Assembly (NCBI GenBank): GCA_027924645.1
Contig: BSBN01001017.1
Span: 8,706,501-8,770,500, forward strand
Origin: Cunninghamia lanceolata
Taxonomy: Eukaryota; Streptophyta; Pinopsida; Cupressales; Cupressaceae
Length of the DNA: 64,000 bases
Direction of reading: 5' to 3'
Below, piece after piece: positions 12,176 through 23,281 of the stretch. Under the pieces are notes generated by a model. It searched no databases. It was not told the DNA's origin and saw only the letters and a program-made list of their open reading frames with translations. Numbering within the stretch: the stretch's first letter is position 1; each line of letters opens with the position of its first letter. The translations under genes and the position numbers were made by a program.

Positions 12176-13426
12176 TGTAATGTATAAAAAAGGAGGGAAA
12201 ATGATTTGTTGATGTTGAATGACAGTTTAATTAGATCCTTCTTTCACTACATACATTCAAGGACATTAAACCGAGTTGAATCCCAACTTTTGCAAGGCAA
12301 CTCAACTATAGGTTTGGTGTCACTTGGAATGATAAGGAAATTTGGAATTTGTGGATTGCTTGTTAAAACCCTAGTTTGATTAGACCTAAAACCCTAATTA
12401 TGCAAAATCATAAGCAAACAAATGAATCCTGACAAATGCTCACACAGGAAGGCACTAAATGCAGATTAGAAACATACCAGGACATTAATTTTAGAAAGTG
12501 GAAATTTTAGGGATGAAAGAGTGGGCACCAGTGACAAAGGTGGTACTTTTTCTATGGGCTTGGAAACAAAATGTGCTTCAGACTGTAACCTGCTCAGAGA
12601 TTTCTAACAACACTTAATTGGAGGACAAAAGAGTGGGCACCCTTATCCAATTAGGGATATTTTCTATTGTTTTCTTCATATATGGAATATTTATGCCCTG
12701 TTCTATTCTCCTACAACCCCTCTCTGCAAGATCTGACACCTATCACCTACAATCACAAGAGAGGGGTTGGGGGTTGTGGTGTTTAGGAGCTTGCCTCGGT
12801 CAAGCCTCGGAATGGAATTCAAGCCTTCCAACACCGTTGTTAGATAGAGAGTGCGTGTCCTTGGTGGATATAGGAAAAATAAAATGATGAAATAGATTGA
12901 TTGAACAAAAATAGATATCACCTCAGAGGTGTAGTTCTCAAGGAGATGAAGATATTTCATGCCATGAGAAGATGAGGCCAAATCTGTAATAACAAACACA
13001 ACAACAACACAATTCTTCTTTGCAGCACAATGAATGCCTTGAATGCTCTGTGATCATAAGTTCACTTTAATCTCAAAAGCATCTTCTAGTTTAAAATGAA
13101 GTCCTAAACATGATTATATATGCATTCCAGTTAAACTTTCATAATTCAAACTTAAGATGTTGACAAGGAAACCTTTTTAACGGTCATAAGCCGACATGAA
13201 TTTTGGGTCCCGGCAAAATAAGGTTGGACTAAGGCATGGTCAACCAAGTCTAGGGGCCTATTTTTAGCAAAGATTAGCATTTAGATTGGGCCTTTAAGCC
13301 CCATTTGACATGGGTTTAGGACAAATTTTCTCTGGGATGAGTTTAAGTCATGCATAAGTAAAATGAGGGGACCTAGGAGCTAAAATAGGAGGTAAAAGTC
13401 CTAGGGAGACATTTTACGACATAACA
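12176..13426 (-). repeat. 5' LTR of TE-C
   Basis: It pairs with 3930-5182. The + strand left end is TGTAATGTAT and the right end is CATAACA, followed by the target duplicate ATATC at 13427. Confidence 0.9.
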
Positions 13427-13431
13427 ATATC
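13427..13431. repeat. Target-site duplication of TE-C, right copy (ATATC)
   Basis: It matches 3925-3929. The accessory ORF frame of TE-G resumes directly after it. Confidence 0.9.
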
Positions 13432-14187
13432 AATACAAAGGCTAATATGCTGAAGAGGGAATGTGCAATGAGGCTTGATCAGAATGATCAAAACCTCAAT
13501 ACATTGAAGAATGCTAGGAAATTAGATGATCAGGTGCTGCTTAAGCATAGCATTTTAACATTGCTAACTATGCCTAAGATATCCACATGGATAAAAGCCT
13601 TGAAGTTTGAAGTGGATATTCTTAGGGGATCCAAACTCAAAGTAGAAGATATAAGCATGAAAGCACATGATCTATTGACATATGAAATGGAGATCCTTGA
13701 GGAATTTCTTTGTACTCTGATGGACGACAAGGAAACATATGATGAGCAAGCCTCTATGGGGACAAACAAGGCTTGATTTGATCCAATTTTGAAGGATCCT
13801 ATACAACATTTCTCAGAGAAAGTAATAGATCAAGTGATGGAGTTGTCCATAAAGATAAAGGCATACAAATAAAAGTTAGACAACAAGACAAGCAAGTGGG
13901 TATCTGCAAGGGATCAACTACAAATGCAAGAATATGCAAAATTTAAGGCACAGTAGTTTGACAAAACAAAGACGGATATAGCTATAAAATCTTGTGATAT
14001 CTATGAGAATTTAGACTCCAGAGAAATCATAGTGGGGGAAGATTCATCTGATGCAGAGGAATAGAATATTCACAAAGTTGTGAAGGTAAAGATGCTGGGG
14101 AATATTCTACTGCCAACTAGAAATCATGTGCCACATTTTCTGACCATTGATATTTTTAGAGATATCCTAACAATTGGTGTATTGTGA
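13432..14187 (+). pseudogene. LTR-borne accessory ORF of TE-G, C-terminal part
   Basis: It continues the frame cut at 3929. The open piece 13447-13776 starts MLKREC and is closely similar to 14919-15380. The protein is Lys/Glu/Leu-rich and probably a coiled coil. It shares the motif pattern FxPIL...QFSEKVIDQVMELS with TE-F, which reads FVPCL...IDSIMEVS. TAG and TAA stops break it near 13774, 13870 and 13953. The tail is acidic (SSDAEE) and the reading frame ends at 14185-14187, 20 bp before a TATA box. Its function is unknown. The closeness of the stop to the TATA box recurs in the second copy and suggests the ORF belongs to U3. Confidence 0.55.
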
Positions 14188-14207
14188 CTGATCTCAGTTC
14201 CTTGCTC

Positions 14208-14216
14208 TATAAAAGG
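14208..14216 (+). promoter_or_regulatory. TATA box of the TE-G LTR, unit 1
   Basis: TATAAAAGG lies 20 bp after the ORF stop. The same arrangement recurs at 15740. It is the likely core promoter; transcription should start about 30 bp downstream. Confidence 0.65.
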
Positions 14217-14918
14217 GCCTAGATCATTTTGTAATATAGAGACTGAATTGATGAACTTTTGAGCACTGAGATTGTTGATTTGGTAACTTTGTGGCTTCTT
14301 CTCATGGTTCTTTCTCACATCAGTGTATATTTGCATATCCTTTACATATATAATGAAAATGAAGCTACAGATTACTGCTACATCATAAATCTTGAGTAGT
14401 CTTTCATTGATTTCTAGTACATGATGTTGAATGGTTGCATTCTTTGGAAGTGATTTCGACTTGTTGGTTTCTATTAGTCAATTTCCTTAAAGATTTGCAT
14501 CTCTCATATGTAACTATGAATATTTCTAGTGAAGTATGACTAGGTTTCCTTCAATTCATGAGTATATCAAGATATTCATGTAGATCACTGGTGAAATTGA
14601 ATAGTTTAAAATTTTACTTTTATAACTTGATTTGTTACTCTTAGTTTCATAAAATCATAGTTAAGTGTTGCAAATAATGACAAATCATATGCAAATAAAC
14701 ATAAATATTGGTGAATTACGTGTTTTAATGAAGATTTTTAGGTAAATTCAGAATCCATGTGTAAAGATTAGTTCAAAGATAGATAGTTTTAGAAGAACTA
14801 ATCAAAGTTGAGATAGTTTCAAAAGAATTAATCAAAATTATGCTAAATTTATGTTTGTATGCTTGAATCTCAACTAGATACTGGATGATTTGATACAAGT
14901 GTTAAGAATATATGTAGA

Positions 14919-15719
14919 TTGGACACTTTGGTTTATATCAAGAAAAAGGCCAATATGCTGAAGAGGGAATGTGAAAAAAGGCTTGATCAAAATGATCAAT
15001 ACCTCAATAAATTGAAGAATGCCAAGAAATTAGATGATCAGGTGTTGCTTAAGCATAACATTTTAACATTGCCGACTATGCCTAAGATATCCACATGGAT
15101 AAAAGACTTGAAGTTTAAAGTGGATATTCTTAGGGGATGCAGGCTCAAAGAAATAGATATAAGCACAAAAGCACATGATGTTTTGATAGGTGAAATGGAG
15201 ATCCTTGAAGAATTTCTTGGTACTCTGATGGACGACAAGGAAACATATGATGAGAAATCCTCCATAGGGACATTCAAGGCTCAATTTGATCCAATTTTGA
15301 AGGATCCTATACAACAATTCTCAGAGAAAGTAATAGATCAAGTGATGGAGTTGTCCATAAAGATAAAGGCATACAAATAAATGTTAGACAATAGGACAAG
15401 CAAGTGGGTATCCATAAGGGATCAACTGTAGATGTAAGAATATGCAAAATTCAAGGAACAACATTTTGACAAAATAGAGATAGATATAGCTACAAAAGTT
15501 TATGATATCTATGAGAATTTAGACTCCAAAAGAATGATAGTGGGGGAAGATTCATCTGATGCAGAGGAAGAGAATATTCACGAAGTTGTGAAGGTAAAGA
15601 TGCTGGGGAATATTCTATTTCTAGTTGTCCTCTACTCAGGATTGCCAACTAGAAATCACGTGCCACATCTTTTGACCGTTGATATATTTGGAGATATCTT
15701 GATCGTTGGTGTATTGTGA
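14919..15719 (+). pseudogene. Second, 5'-truncated copy of the TE-G accessory ORF
   Basis: The 153-residue open piece 14919-15380 starts in duplicated U5 DNA and enters the ORF family at LVYIKKKANMLK. A TAA stop at 15378-15380 and TAG stops near 15427-15438 follow, then the acidic tail (15534-15719: SSDAEEEN) ends with TGA 20 bp before the next TATA box. It has about the same length as the other copy but lacks everything upstream of LVYI. It aligns best to 13447-13776 and more weakly to TE-F. Most of the chain is predicted helix; there are no catalytic motifs. Confidence 0.55.
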
Positions 15720-16457
15720 CTGATCTTAGGTCCTTGTTCTATAAAAGGACTAGATCATTTTGTAATATATAGACTGAATTGATGAACTTTTGAGCACTAA
15801 GATTGTTGATTTGGAAACTCTGTGACTTCGTCTCATGGTTCTTTCTCACATTAGTGTATACTTGTATATCCTTTGCATATATAATGAAAATGAAGTTGTA
15901 CACTATTGCTACATCATAAATCTTGAGTAGTCTTTCATTGATTTCCAGTATGTGATGTTGAATGGTTGCATTCTTTGGAAGTGCTTTCGACTTTTCGCTT
16001 GTTATTAATCAATTTCCTTGAAGATTTGCATCTCTCATATGTAACTGTGAATGTTTCTAGTGAAGTATGAGTAGATTTTCTTCATTTCATGAGTATATCA
16101 GGATATGCATGTAGATCACTAGTAAAATTCAATAGTTTAACATTTTACTTTCATAACTTAATCTGTTGCTCTTAATTTCATAAAATCATAGTAAAACATT
16201 GCAAATAATGACAAATCATATGCAAATAAACGTAAATATTGGTGAATTATGTATTTTAATGAAGATTTTTAGGTAAATTTAGAATCTATGTGTAAAGATT
16301 AGTTCAAAGATACATAGTTTCAAAAGAACTAATCAAAGTTGAGATAGTTTCAGAAGAATTAATCAAAGTTATGCTCAATTTATGTTTGTATGCTTGAATC
16401 TCAATTAGATACTGGAGGATTTGACACAATTGTTAAGAATATATGCAGATTGGACAC
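14926..16457 (+). repeat. Tandem duplication in the TE-G LTR, unit 2
   Basis: It is the direct repeat of unit 1, ending at the phrase GTTAAGAATATATGCAGATT. Only unit 2 continues into the LTR end and primer-binding site, so unit 1 is the added copy or the two arose by unequal exchange. Confidence 0.85.
15740..15748 (+). promoter_or_regulatory. TATA box of the TE-G LTR, unit 2
   Basis: TATAAAAGG lies 20 bp downstream of the stop of the second ORF copy. It gives this LTR a duplicated promoter. Confidence 0.65.
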
Positions 16458-16699
16458 AATATACTAGATATTTGTGGAATTCAACTGAATCTAAGAAGGA
16501 AAACAACTATGAAGGTGTAAGTCTTAAAATGGAATAGATGAACACAACAAACCATAAGTGATGATCATATGGTCATGACCTAACAACCAGAGACTTGGGA
16601 CATCAAATCCTCAAAGATTTTAAGTCTTTCAAGATGATTAAAGGATTGTTGTAAGAACTTTAATTCGTATGTATGTGACTAACTAGCACATCAACATAA

Positions 16700-16719
16700 T
16701 TGGCACTAGAAGGAGGGCC
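16700..16719 (+). promoter_or_regulatory. Candidate primer-binding site of TE-G
   Basis: TTGGCACTAGAAGGAGGGCC lies three bases after a CA terminus at 16696. It begins TTGGC, like the sites of TE-A and TE-B, but differs afterwards, so a different tRNA may be used. Confidence 0.5.
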
Positions 16720-16879
16720 AAGTGACTTAAATTTGTGTTCTCTTAAAGATCATGTCGATATTTAACATCCTAAGTTAAGTTACTACAAATATCCTTAGCT
16801 TAAGAACATTAGATTGTATCTTTGCAAAGGTCCGGTCCAAAACTTTAAAGTTTGTCCTAAATTTTTGAGCTATCTCATC
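16720..16879. other. TE-G leader between primer site and gag, no gene
   Basis: A short AT-rich leader. I see no coding sequence. Confidence 0.4.
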
Positions 16880-18397
16880 GACCTACTACTAGATCCAGAT
16901 TTAATGGACCATTATGCGAATTATCTAATGTAAAGCTAAGATCACATTCTGCTAGTGCATAGCTAAGACCTCCTGTCCCTATGACACTAGTAGTTCCCAT
17001 ACAATCTCCCATGGCATTCTTTAATGTTGAATCACCTATTAACTTCGTAGCATACAACGATCTGCCAAAGAATCCAAACAAGATTTGTCTGAAATATCAT
17101 GCTTATCAAGATGTAGAACATCATTTGAGAATGTTGAAAGAAGCCTTCTTTTGAGCAAGGATTCAACATGAGGACATGGTTTGTAGACATTTTCTATACA
17201 TTCTTGGAGAAGAGGCATACTGTTGGTATGTTAACTTGTTGAGACGCTCCATCACTACCTAGTTATTAATGGAGCAAGTTTTCAAATCTTGATTTAGAAT
17301 TCTAATCGACGTAGCAACGATGTACCATTGTTTGCTAAAATTAACAGAGGAGGAGAGTTCATCACAAACTTCAATGATTACTTCTAGAGAGAATACTCTA
17401 AGATAATGGCCCCGTATGACATTCCAGAAGATGCAGCTCTACTAGTTTATTACTTTACTCTAGATCCTTTGACTGTTGTGTTTGTGAGGAGAGAAAATCT
17501 AGTCATCGCAACATTATTCGGTGCCTATGCAAAGGTAGTGAAAGTCAATACTAAAATGAAACAAGAAGGACATGCTCCTTTGCCAAGTATAGGACCTCTA
17601 GTGTTTAATCAGATGCAGCAAATCACTAGAACATTGATGAAACACATGCCATTGATGAATCCTTTTCTAGTCCCTCTGATCAACACTATCCTACCACAAG
17701 GAAACAACCAAATGATAATGCATCCTGGACCTGCTTCCACTGAAATTAGGCTGAATGGAAATAGTAATTCATTTTTCCTTCCTATCCAAGACAATGTAGT
17801 AGCTAAAGTCCAAGAAGAAAAGGAATATATCAAGGAGATCACAGCTCAACTGAAGAGGTTGACTACTAAGGTAACTCAACTAAGGAATCAAAACCTCTAT
17901 TCCAAAAGCAATAACCAAAATCTATAGAATAGGGGATACAATGTCAAAGGATACAATGATAGAGGATATAAAAATCCCCGACCTCCAAGGGTCTAGAATA
18001 CCAATCCAAATAATGGAAGATTACTATCACCTCTAGATAATCAGGTTGCTGAAGAACCTAAGAAGACAACCAAAGTCAACTTAGCTAAGGCTACATTAAA
18101 TAATTGGTGTAGAATTCATAATACAAGCACTCATTTAGAGTTGGATTGTCCGCAGTTTAGAATAGCTACTAGAATATTCCAAGATGAAGTGCAGAACACG
18201 AAAAGAGAGACAACCTTGTATGAAGGTAATGAGCTCATCCCTTTTGGCTATGAATGCGCTATGGTTCTAGAAAGTTCCTATTCTTGGGAGAACAATCGAA
18301 TACATTGCACAAGAATTACATTCTAGTGTGTGAAGAATCATCCTTAGAATTTGAAGTCTACACTTTCCCTTTCGAAAGTGATAATGAACTAGAATAG
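16880..18397 (+). pseudogene. TE-G gag, N-terminal and middle part
   Basis: This is the Gag capsid protein of a plant gypsy element, which would package the RNA in cytoplasmic particles. The frame is broken before 17406; the fragment near 17150-17235 has the capsid pattern MVCRHFLYILGEEAYCWY. The open piece 17406-17927 (173 residues) covers the capsid end and a linker with a heptad-like Glu/Lys segment. Downstream, 18105-18165 reads WCRIHNTSTHLELDCPQF, a zinc-knuckle-like pattern of plant gypsy Gag. TE-A interrupts the gene at 18398; it continues at 44644. Confidence 0.7.
18393..18397. repeat. Target-site duplication of TE-A, left copy (AATAG)
   Basis: AATAG precedes the TG terminus at 18398 and recurs at 44639-44643 after the CA terminus. 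Confidence 0.92.
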
Positions 18398-18965
18398 TGT
18401 TGGCTAATAGATTTGTCTTTATTCTGAAAATGGTTTATTTTGACTCTATACCCCTCTTTGAAGAACAAATGAGTTAGGCAACAAATGGGTGAACTTTTTA
18501 AATTAGTTCCCCTCTGAATTTAGGTATAGCTCCCTTTAAGATTTTTAATGAATTTAATCTATTCAACTATCCAAATGCACTTTTAACCAGAAAATGCTTA
18601 AGGCAAACTGACATTCATACATAACTATGTTATGAATGTGGTAAATTTATGTAGTAACAGTGTGTAATAGAATGCACAGATTCTACTTTTGATACATTCA
18701 AATACATGAACACATACATATGAATTTGCTAAACCAATAAATAATAGAACACATATGACGAATTGTCCAATAAAAGAGCAATTACCAGATGAAAGGAGAT
18801 TTCACACAGAAAATCTAACTCCAAACACTCAGACACACAGATCCAAGTAAGCAATAATTGTTTCTTCTTCTCATTCACAGATGAAAAATTTCTCAGATAA
18901 TTATCACATAATGTAAAACCATAAAATGGTTTAGCTAAAATTCCCCTCCTTTCCTTTTCCTAACT

Positions 18966-18979
18966 TTTTTATATATATC
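18966..18979 (-). promoter_or_regulatory. TATA box in the TE-A 3' LTR
   Basis: The - strand reads ATATATATAAAAAA, about 190 bp after the accessory ORF stop. The 5' LTR copy at 42056-42070 is conserved. Confidence 0.6.
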
Positions 18980-19162
18980 CTCCCAAGATTTTAAAAACCT
19001 ATATATATGAATGTCTTAATCATGTGTTCGAGTAAATCAAACCCAGAGTTAACATAACTCTGACCCGTACGGGATTTAGTTTATAACAACTGATTTTAAA
19101 GATCAAGATTGCTGAAAATAACATAAAAGAGGAACTGAAATAAAGAAAATGAGCTAACGAGA

Positions 19163-20700
19163 TCATGATTGGGACAACGGATTTGCATCTCTAGATTTGT
19201 TATCGGTGGCTTGGGAAGCACATTGGGTCTTCCACTCCTGAATCTTTGGGAAGTTGGGAATACCTATATGTTTCATTATTGACTTCCAAACTTCCTTTTC
19301 CCTTTGCATTTTCCCAAATTTTTCTTTGTGTTCTGGAAGTGCGTCGATGCAGAGGTAAAGTAGTGACTCAACTTTAGAAATCTAGGAGAAATCCTCAATT
19401 AAAATATTATCATTTTCTTTGACGAAGCTGATTTTATCTTTGAAAGATTGGACCACTGTGTCGACATCTTCCATTGGTTTTCCATCATCTTTTATGTATT
19501 TAACATCAATACATTGCAAGTCATGTTGCAGTGATTGGGTGAATTCTGTTATCTCCTTAATTAGCTTTGTAAGTTCAAAGCGTCCTTGCCGGGATATGGA
19601 ATTCCTCCATTCAATATTTTTCTTATTCACATATAGTAAATCTTCGTCCAAACCAGTCAAGCTTTTTTCTATCAAAAACTTCACCAGCCCATATTTCTAA
19701 ACTTCATCTATTTGGTTTATTACATTCGCCCACTGACCTTCATCTTTCGCCCAAACAGCAACCTGTGCTTTAAGATCCTCAATGGTGGAAGCAGTCAGAT
19801 CATATATGCTCTTGAGTTCATGAATGTATTCGGTTCCTTTCTGCTCAGTGCTATCCAACCAACTGTCAAATGTTTTTGTCACCATTTTGCTTTTGTGAAC
19901 TTGATCCAATAACTTCTGGTTAACAGGTGATTTCAGGTCAAAAGACAGGGAGAGCTGTGAGATCGGCTGCGGGTTAGGGTTGTGAATAGCATCAATGTAC
20001 TCTGCCATTGAACGCAGAGTTTGCTTCAACTCCCTCTTGTCCTTTTCATCTTTCCCGGTTTGACTAACCATCCTCTTAGTAGATGCTTCAAGGTGGTGGA
20101 CATCTGTAGCTCTAGAAGAAACACCAAGATCCACTCTCTCCACAGTGAAATCGTGCACAATTGGATCTTGAACTTCTTCCTCAGTCACTGGCTTAGCTAT
20201 TTCAGCACTCCAGTTACCAGTGTTTGGATCAATATTTATTCTGGATGTCATCTTGAGTTTCTTGGACTTGGGGGTTTTCCCCAAAAATTTACTTACCATG
20301 TCCTCTAAAGAGACAACAAAAGGAACTATTTTTTTTCTTGTCAGAGATAGAACTCTCTAGCCACTTTGGTGCAGGGGCTGAGGTTGTCTTCTCAGGTTTT
20401 AATCCATCAGAGGATACATTTGAAATCATCAATATTTCAGGGGTCTCTAGAATGGCCCCTGACTGTGGCCCGGTGTCAACTTCCTCTGAATTCAAATCAA
20501 CAACTATTGTTTCAAAAACCTGTTTCTTTCTTTTCCCTTTAGTCCTCAACCTGGTAACACGAGAGGGTAAAATATCTGTGATGACTCTTCTAGACCTCTT
20601 AGTGGTAGGGCTTCTTTCAGTTGATGGCTTGGAAGCACCTTCAAGATATATGAATTCACTGTGAAATTTGAGTAATAAGAGCCTTATACTTCCTGCGTTA
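19163..20700 (-). pseudogene. U3 accessory ORF of TE-A, 3' LTR copy
   Basis: Sense-strand ORF inside the LTR, about 500 codons, open in three blocks: 20549-20289 (extending upstream to about 20700), 20299-19697 and 19684-19382. The N-terminal third is basic with a KGKRKK cluster (possible nuclear or nucleic-acid-binding signal), the middle has FTVERVDLG and KDEKDKREL, and the rest is Lys/Glu-rich helix ending near SRDANPLSQS at 19163. Damage is light: a small insertion near 20300 shifts the frame, and TAG stops lie at 19697-19699 and 19382-19384, where the other LTR still has CAG. It has no gag or pol motif. Similarity to the TE-G/TE-F ORFs is weak but follows the same order (VDLG, then an acidic WL..TEQKG-type segment). 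Confidence 0.7.
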
Positions 20701-21029
20701 TTCTCCTCTGTGTTGCACAGTTTGTTTACTTGCTGAATCCAGCTTGTTCTTAGTTAACAATGGCACTAACCAGATTGAATAATTATCACTCGGAGCAATA
20801 CGTGTTGGAAATATTTGGAAAGACATAAATTCTAACCTCTTCATTAATAGCAAGTATTATTCACGCACCATCATGATGTATAATGATTATCTGTAACCTC
20901 CACCAAATTAGAACTCTCGGTTTCATAATGAGTCTCTGACATATTTTCCTCCAACTTTCCTGCTAAATTTTACTTAGAAAGCCGTGGGAATAAATGAGGC
21001 CAAAATCACCAAATATTTGAACTATTGAA

Positions 21030-21450
21030 CCATTGAACCTTTAAGATGTGGTTCAATACGGTGGTTTGACCATACCAATTGGATCATATAGATGAGCAAA
21101 GGGTTCACTTACGAAAATATAGAACTTAAGCTCATGAACCGTTGAACTTATTAAGATATGGTTCAATACAAAGGTTCAAAGATGCAAGGGTTACTTAGAC
21201 CAACAGAAAGTTACACAGCTTTGGCAAAAGGCTTCCAACTATGAGACAGCAAACTGTTGAACTTTGAACTATTGAACTTCGCTATAGAGTACGAGTAGAT
21301 GGTTCAACGATACATTATTTACGCAAGGTAACTGCAAGACATGACTTGTTAGAAGGAAATGAACATTGAACCTTAGGCCGTTGAACTTATTGAACTTTTA
21401 ACAAAAGGGTTCAAGTTCAAACGTTCAAACCTTAAGTACCCTCACTCAGA
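21030..21450. repeat. Cluster of TTGAAC/GTTCAA motifs in the TE-A 3' LTR
   Basis: About 17 copies of TTGAAC or its complement GTTCAA lie within 420 bp, several extended to ATTGAACC/GGTTCAAT. Most are shared with the 5' LTR (44085-44480). They lie in early U3, upstream of the accessory ORF. Confidence 0.75.
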
Positions 21451-21590
21451 AAGATGAGAAATGGGTAAAATTTGAAGGATCAAGAGTCGATTTAAGAAAC
21501 AAAGGTATGACCTGAAATATAACACAGCAATCCAACTCTTGTTCAAGAAATATTGTCAATAAATAAATAAGGGCGACTCAAAAGGTAACA

Positions 21591-21608
21591 TTGGCTCTGA
21601 CTGGGGAT
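21591..21608 (-). promoter_or_regulatory. Primer-site complement in place of a polypurine tract (TE-A)
   Basis: On the sense strand ATCCCCAGTCAGAGCCAA directly precedes the 3' LTR. It is not a purine tract. It resembles the reverse complement of the element's own primer-binding site, CCCCAGTAGAGTTGCCAA, with one base added and three lost. TE-B has a similar sequence at the same place. Confidence 0.6.
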
Positions 21609-21778
21609 TGCATTTTATGGCAAAATGTAGAGAACTCAAAAGCTCTAGTTTCGAAGGAAAAGGAAAATAGAGAAGAAAGGAAACGGAACGGAACAAAACA
21701 AAACAAAAACGGGAAAAGAAAAACACAAAACCAAACAAGAGGGAAGACTATGTACAAAATAGGGGACCCTGTTTTATA

Positions 21779-23227
21779 GATGATACAGCTTGAGATCCTA
21801 TCCATTATAGGACAGGGGTAAAGTAACTCCATCAGGATACTCCAATTTAAAAGAATTTGGACCCAATACCTAATGAATTCTGAAAGGTCCCTTCCAAAGA
21901 GAGTCAAATTTGCTATGTGCACCCTTTGGTTCTATTCTTCTATCCCACAGTAATACTTCATCTCCTTCCATAAAATTCCTAGGCCTTGTTTTCCTGTCAA
22001 AAATTTCTTTAACCCTAGCCTGATGTACAGTAATTCGGTCAACCAACTCATTTCTCTCTTCTTCAATCTTAGTTAAATACATAATCCTCTTCTCCAAGGA
22101 ATATTGGAAATATTGATCCTCGATTACACTTTGCAGCTTGGCTGTAGATAGCTCCAGAGGTAAAGATAATTGGGCACCTATCCCATAAACTAATTCAAAA
22201 GGAGCCATTCCAATTGCTCTTTTTGGAGTTATTCTGTCGGCCCAGAGTGCTTCATACAACCTCTTATGCCAATCTCTAGGGTTGTCATTCACCAATTTTT
22301 TCATGATAGCAATCAGGTTCTTGTTACTGGACTCAGCTTGTCCATTCCCTTGGGGATAGTAATCTGATGAATGGGAGAGAGATATACTATGTTCATAACA
22401 AAAAGAAGTCATTTCAACTGAAGAGAAACTGTTGGCATTATCCGCTATGATCTTCTGGGGGACACCAAATCATACCAAAATATTTTCTTTGAGACAATTA
22501 CAAACCACCTCCGAAGTTGTTCTTTTTACAGGGGCTGCCTCAACCCATTTTGTGAAATAATCTGTTGCTATTAAGATGTGGGTATGCCCTGCACTTGAGG
22601 GGGTGAGATAGGCCCAATAAAATCCAATCCCCATTGTTTAAAGGGTTCTTCAACAACAACGGGCCTCAAAGGTAGAGCTGCAAGTTGTGGCCTTCCTGAG
22701 AACATTTTACATTTTTCACAGTTAGCCACCCATCTATATGCATCCTTAAACATCCCTGGCCAGTAGTAACAATTTCTGAGGATTTTGAAAGCTGTAACTG
22801 AAGAAGAAAAATGTCCACCACAAGCTTCATTATGGAAGAGTTCCAAGAGCGTATCCTGCTGCTCTTTATCTACACACCTTAGGAAAGTTCCATCTAATCC
22901 TTTCTTGTAAAGGACATCCCCCCAAATAACATATTTCACTGCCTTTAGCTTTAGATTTCTTTTCTCTTTAGGAGTTAAGTGATTAGGACAATCCCCATAA
23001 GTAAGATAGTGTGCCACATCTAGAAACCATGGGTCTTGTAAGCTTACCAATAAGACTGTGGGGAGTCCTTCTCCTTCTTGTTCTTTGTTCTCAGGAATTA
23101 ACTTACATAAGCCCTGACCCCTGATTAGTTTAGTAGGCTTAATTTCTAGATCATATTCCTGGATTTTAGCAACCCATGTTGCTCTACTGTTTAATCCCAC
23201 TTCTTGCTGAGTCAAAATACTTTTCAC
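21779..23227 (-). pseudogene. TE-A integrase
   Basis: Integrase inserts the cDNA into chromosomes. Reading leftwards: an HHCC zinc domain (HNEACGGH...HKIL-type helix...CEKCK; 22850-22700), the core start WGLDFIGPIS (first catalytic Asp), a frameshift near 22590, IADNA (second Asp, about 22450) and QGNGQAESSN (Glu, about 22335). The C-terminal part to 21870 has LWKGPFRIH, the GPY/F-like module, then a stop and the final YNG-DLKLYHL end near 21779. Defects are the frameshift, a TGA where TE-B has Arg (IIIRFGVP) and a stop after GPFRIH. All three catalytic residues are still present. Confidence 0.85.
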
Positions 23228-23281
23228 AACTAAATTTGGAACAAATACAACTGAATGAGAATGAAGTATATAATATCTGAA

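Larger units (their letters stand above)
3930..13426 (-). mobile_element. TE-C: non-autonomous LTR retrotransposon inserted in the TE-G LTR
   Basis: It has two LTRs of about 1.25 kb (3930-5182 and 12176-13426) bounded by TG...CA and a perfect ATATC target duplication. Orientation is minus: next to the left LTR the - strand reads AAAGTGGGGGCTAAA, a good polypurine tract. The 7-kb interior holds only short ORFs on the - strand (11018-11329, 7202-7552) and blocks of tandem repeats. I see no reverse transcriptase or integrase motif. TE-D (51605 onwards) is a relative with the same PPT, the same repeat blocks and the same order. Part of the interior (about 7946-10993) may be a later solo-LTR insertion. 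Confidence 0.88.
13432..14925 (+). repeat. Tandem duplication in the TE-G LTR, unit 1
   Basis: It covers the C-terminal part of the accessory ORF, the TATA box and presumed R/U5. It is repeated at 14926-16457 in the same orientation with modest divergence. The junction joins a U5 site ATTGGACAC to an ORF site ATTGGGACA, a short homology. Confidence 0.85.
1..16696 (+). repeat. 5' LTR of TE-G (incomplete at left, interrupted by TE-C)
   Basis: The right end is inferred from a CA terminus at 16696 followed three bases later by a primer-binding-like sequence. Contents in order: unassigned DNA, a long degraded ORF (about 485-14187, with TE-C inside it), a TATA box (14208), presumed R/U5, then a tandem second copy of the last 1.5 kb. 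Without TE-C the visible part is about 7.2 kb, unusually long for an LTR. The assignment as LTR rests on the TATA and primer-site order and on analogy with TE-A, whose two LTRs carry a comparable ORF. The matching 3' LTR is not visible here, so an alternative is a long leader region. Confidence 0.55.
18398..21590 (-). repeat. 3' LTR of TE-A (with internal ORF)
   Basis: On the - strand it starts TGTTACCTTTTGAGTCG and ends TAGCCAACA. It holds, in transcription order, a TTGAAC/GTTCAA motif cluster, the accessory ORF (about 20700-19163), a TATA box at 18979-18966, then R/U5. It aligns along its full length to 41490-44638. Confidence 0.93.

Noticed and set aside
20338..20664. 108-residue + strand ORF in the TE-A LTR
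   Set aside because: Antisense to the accessory ORF, and not kept in the same form in the other LTR.
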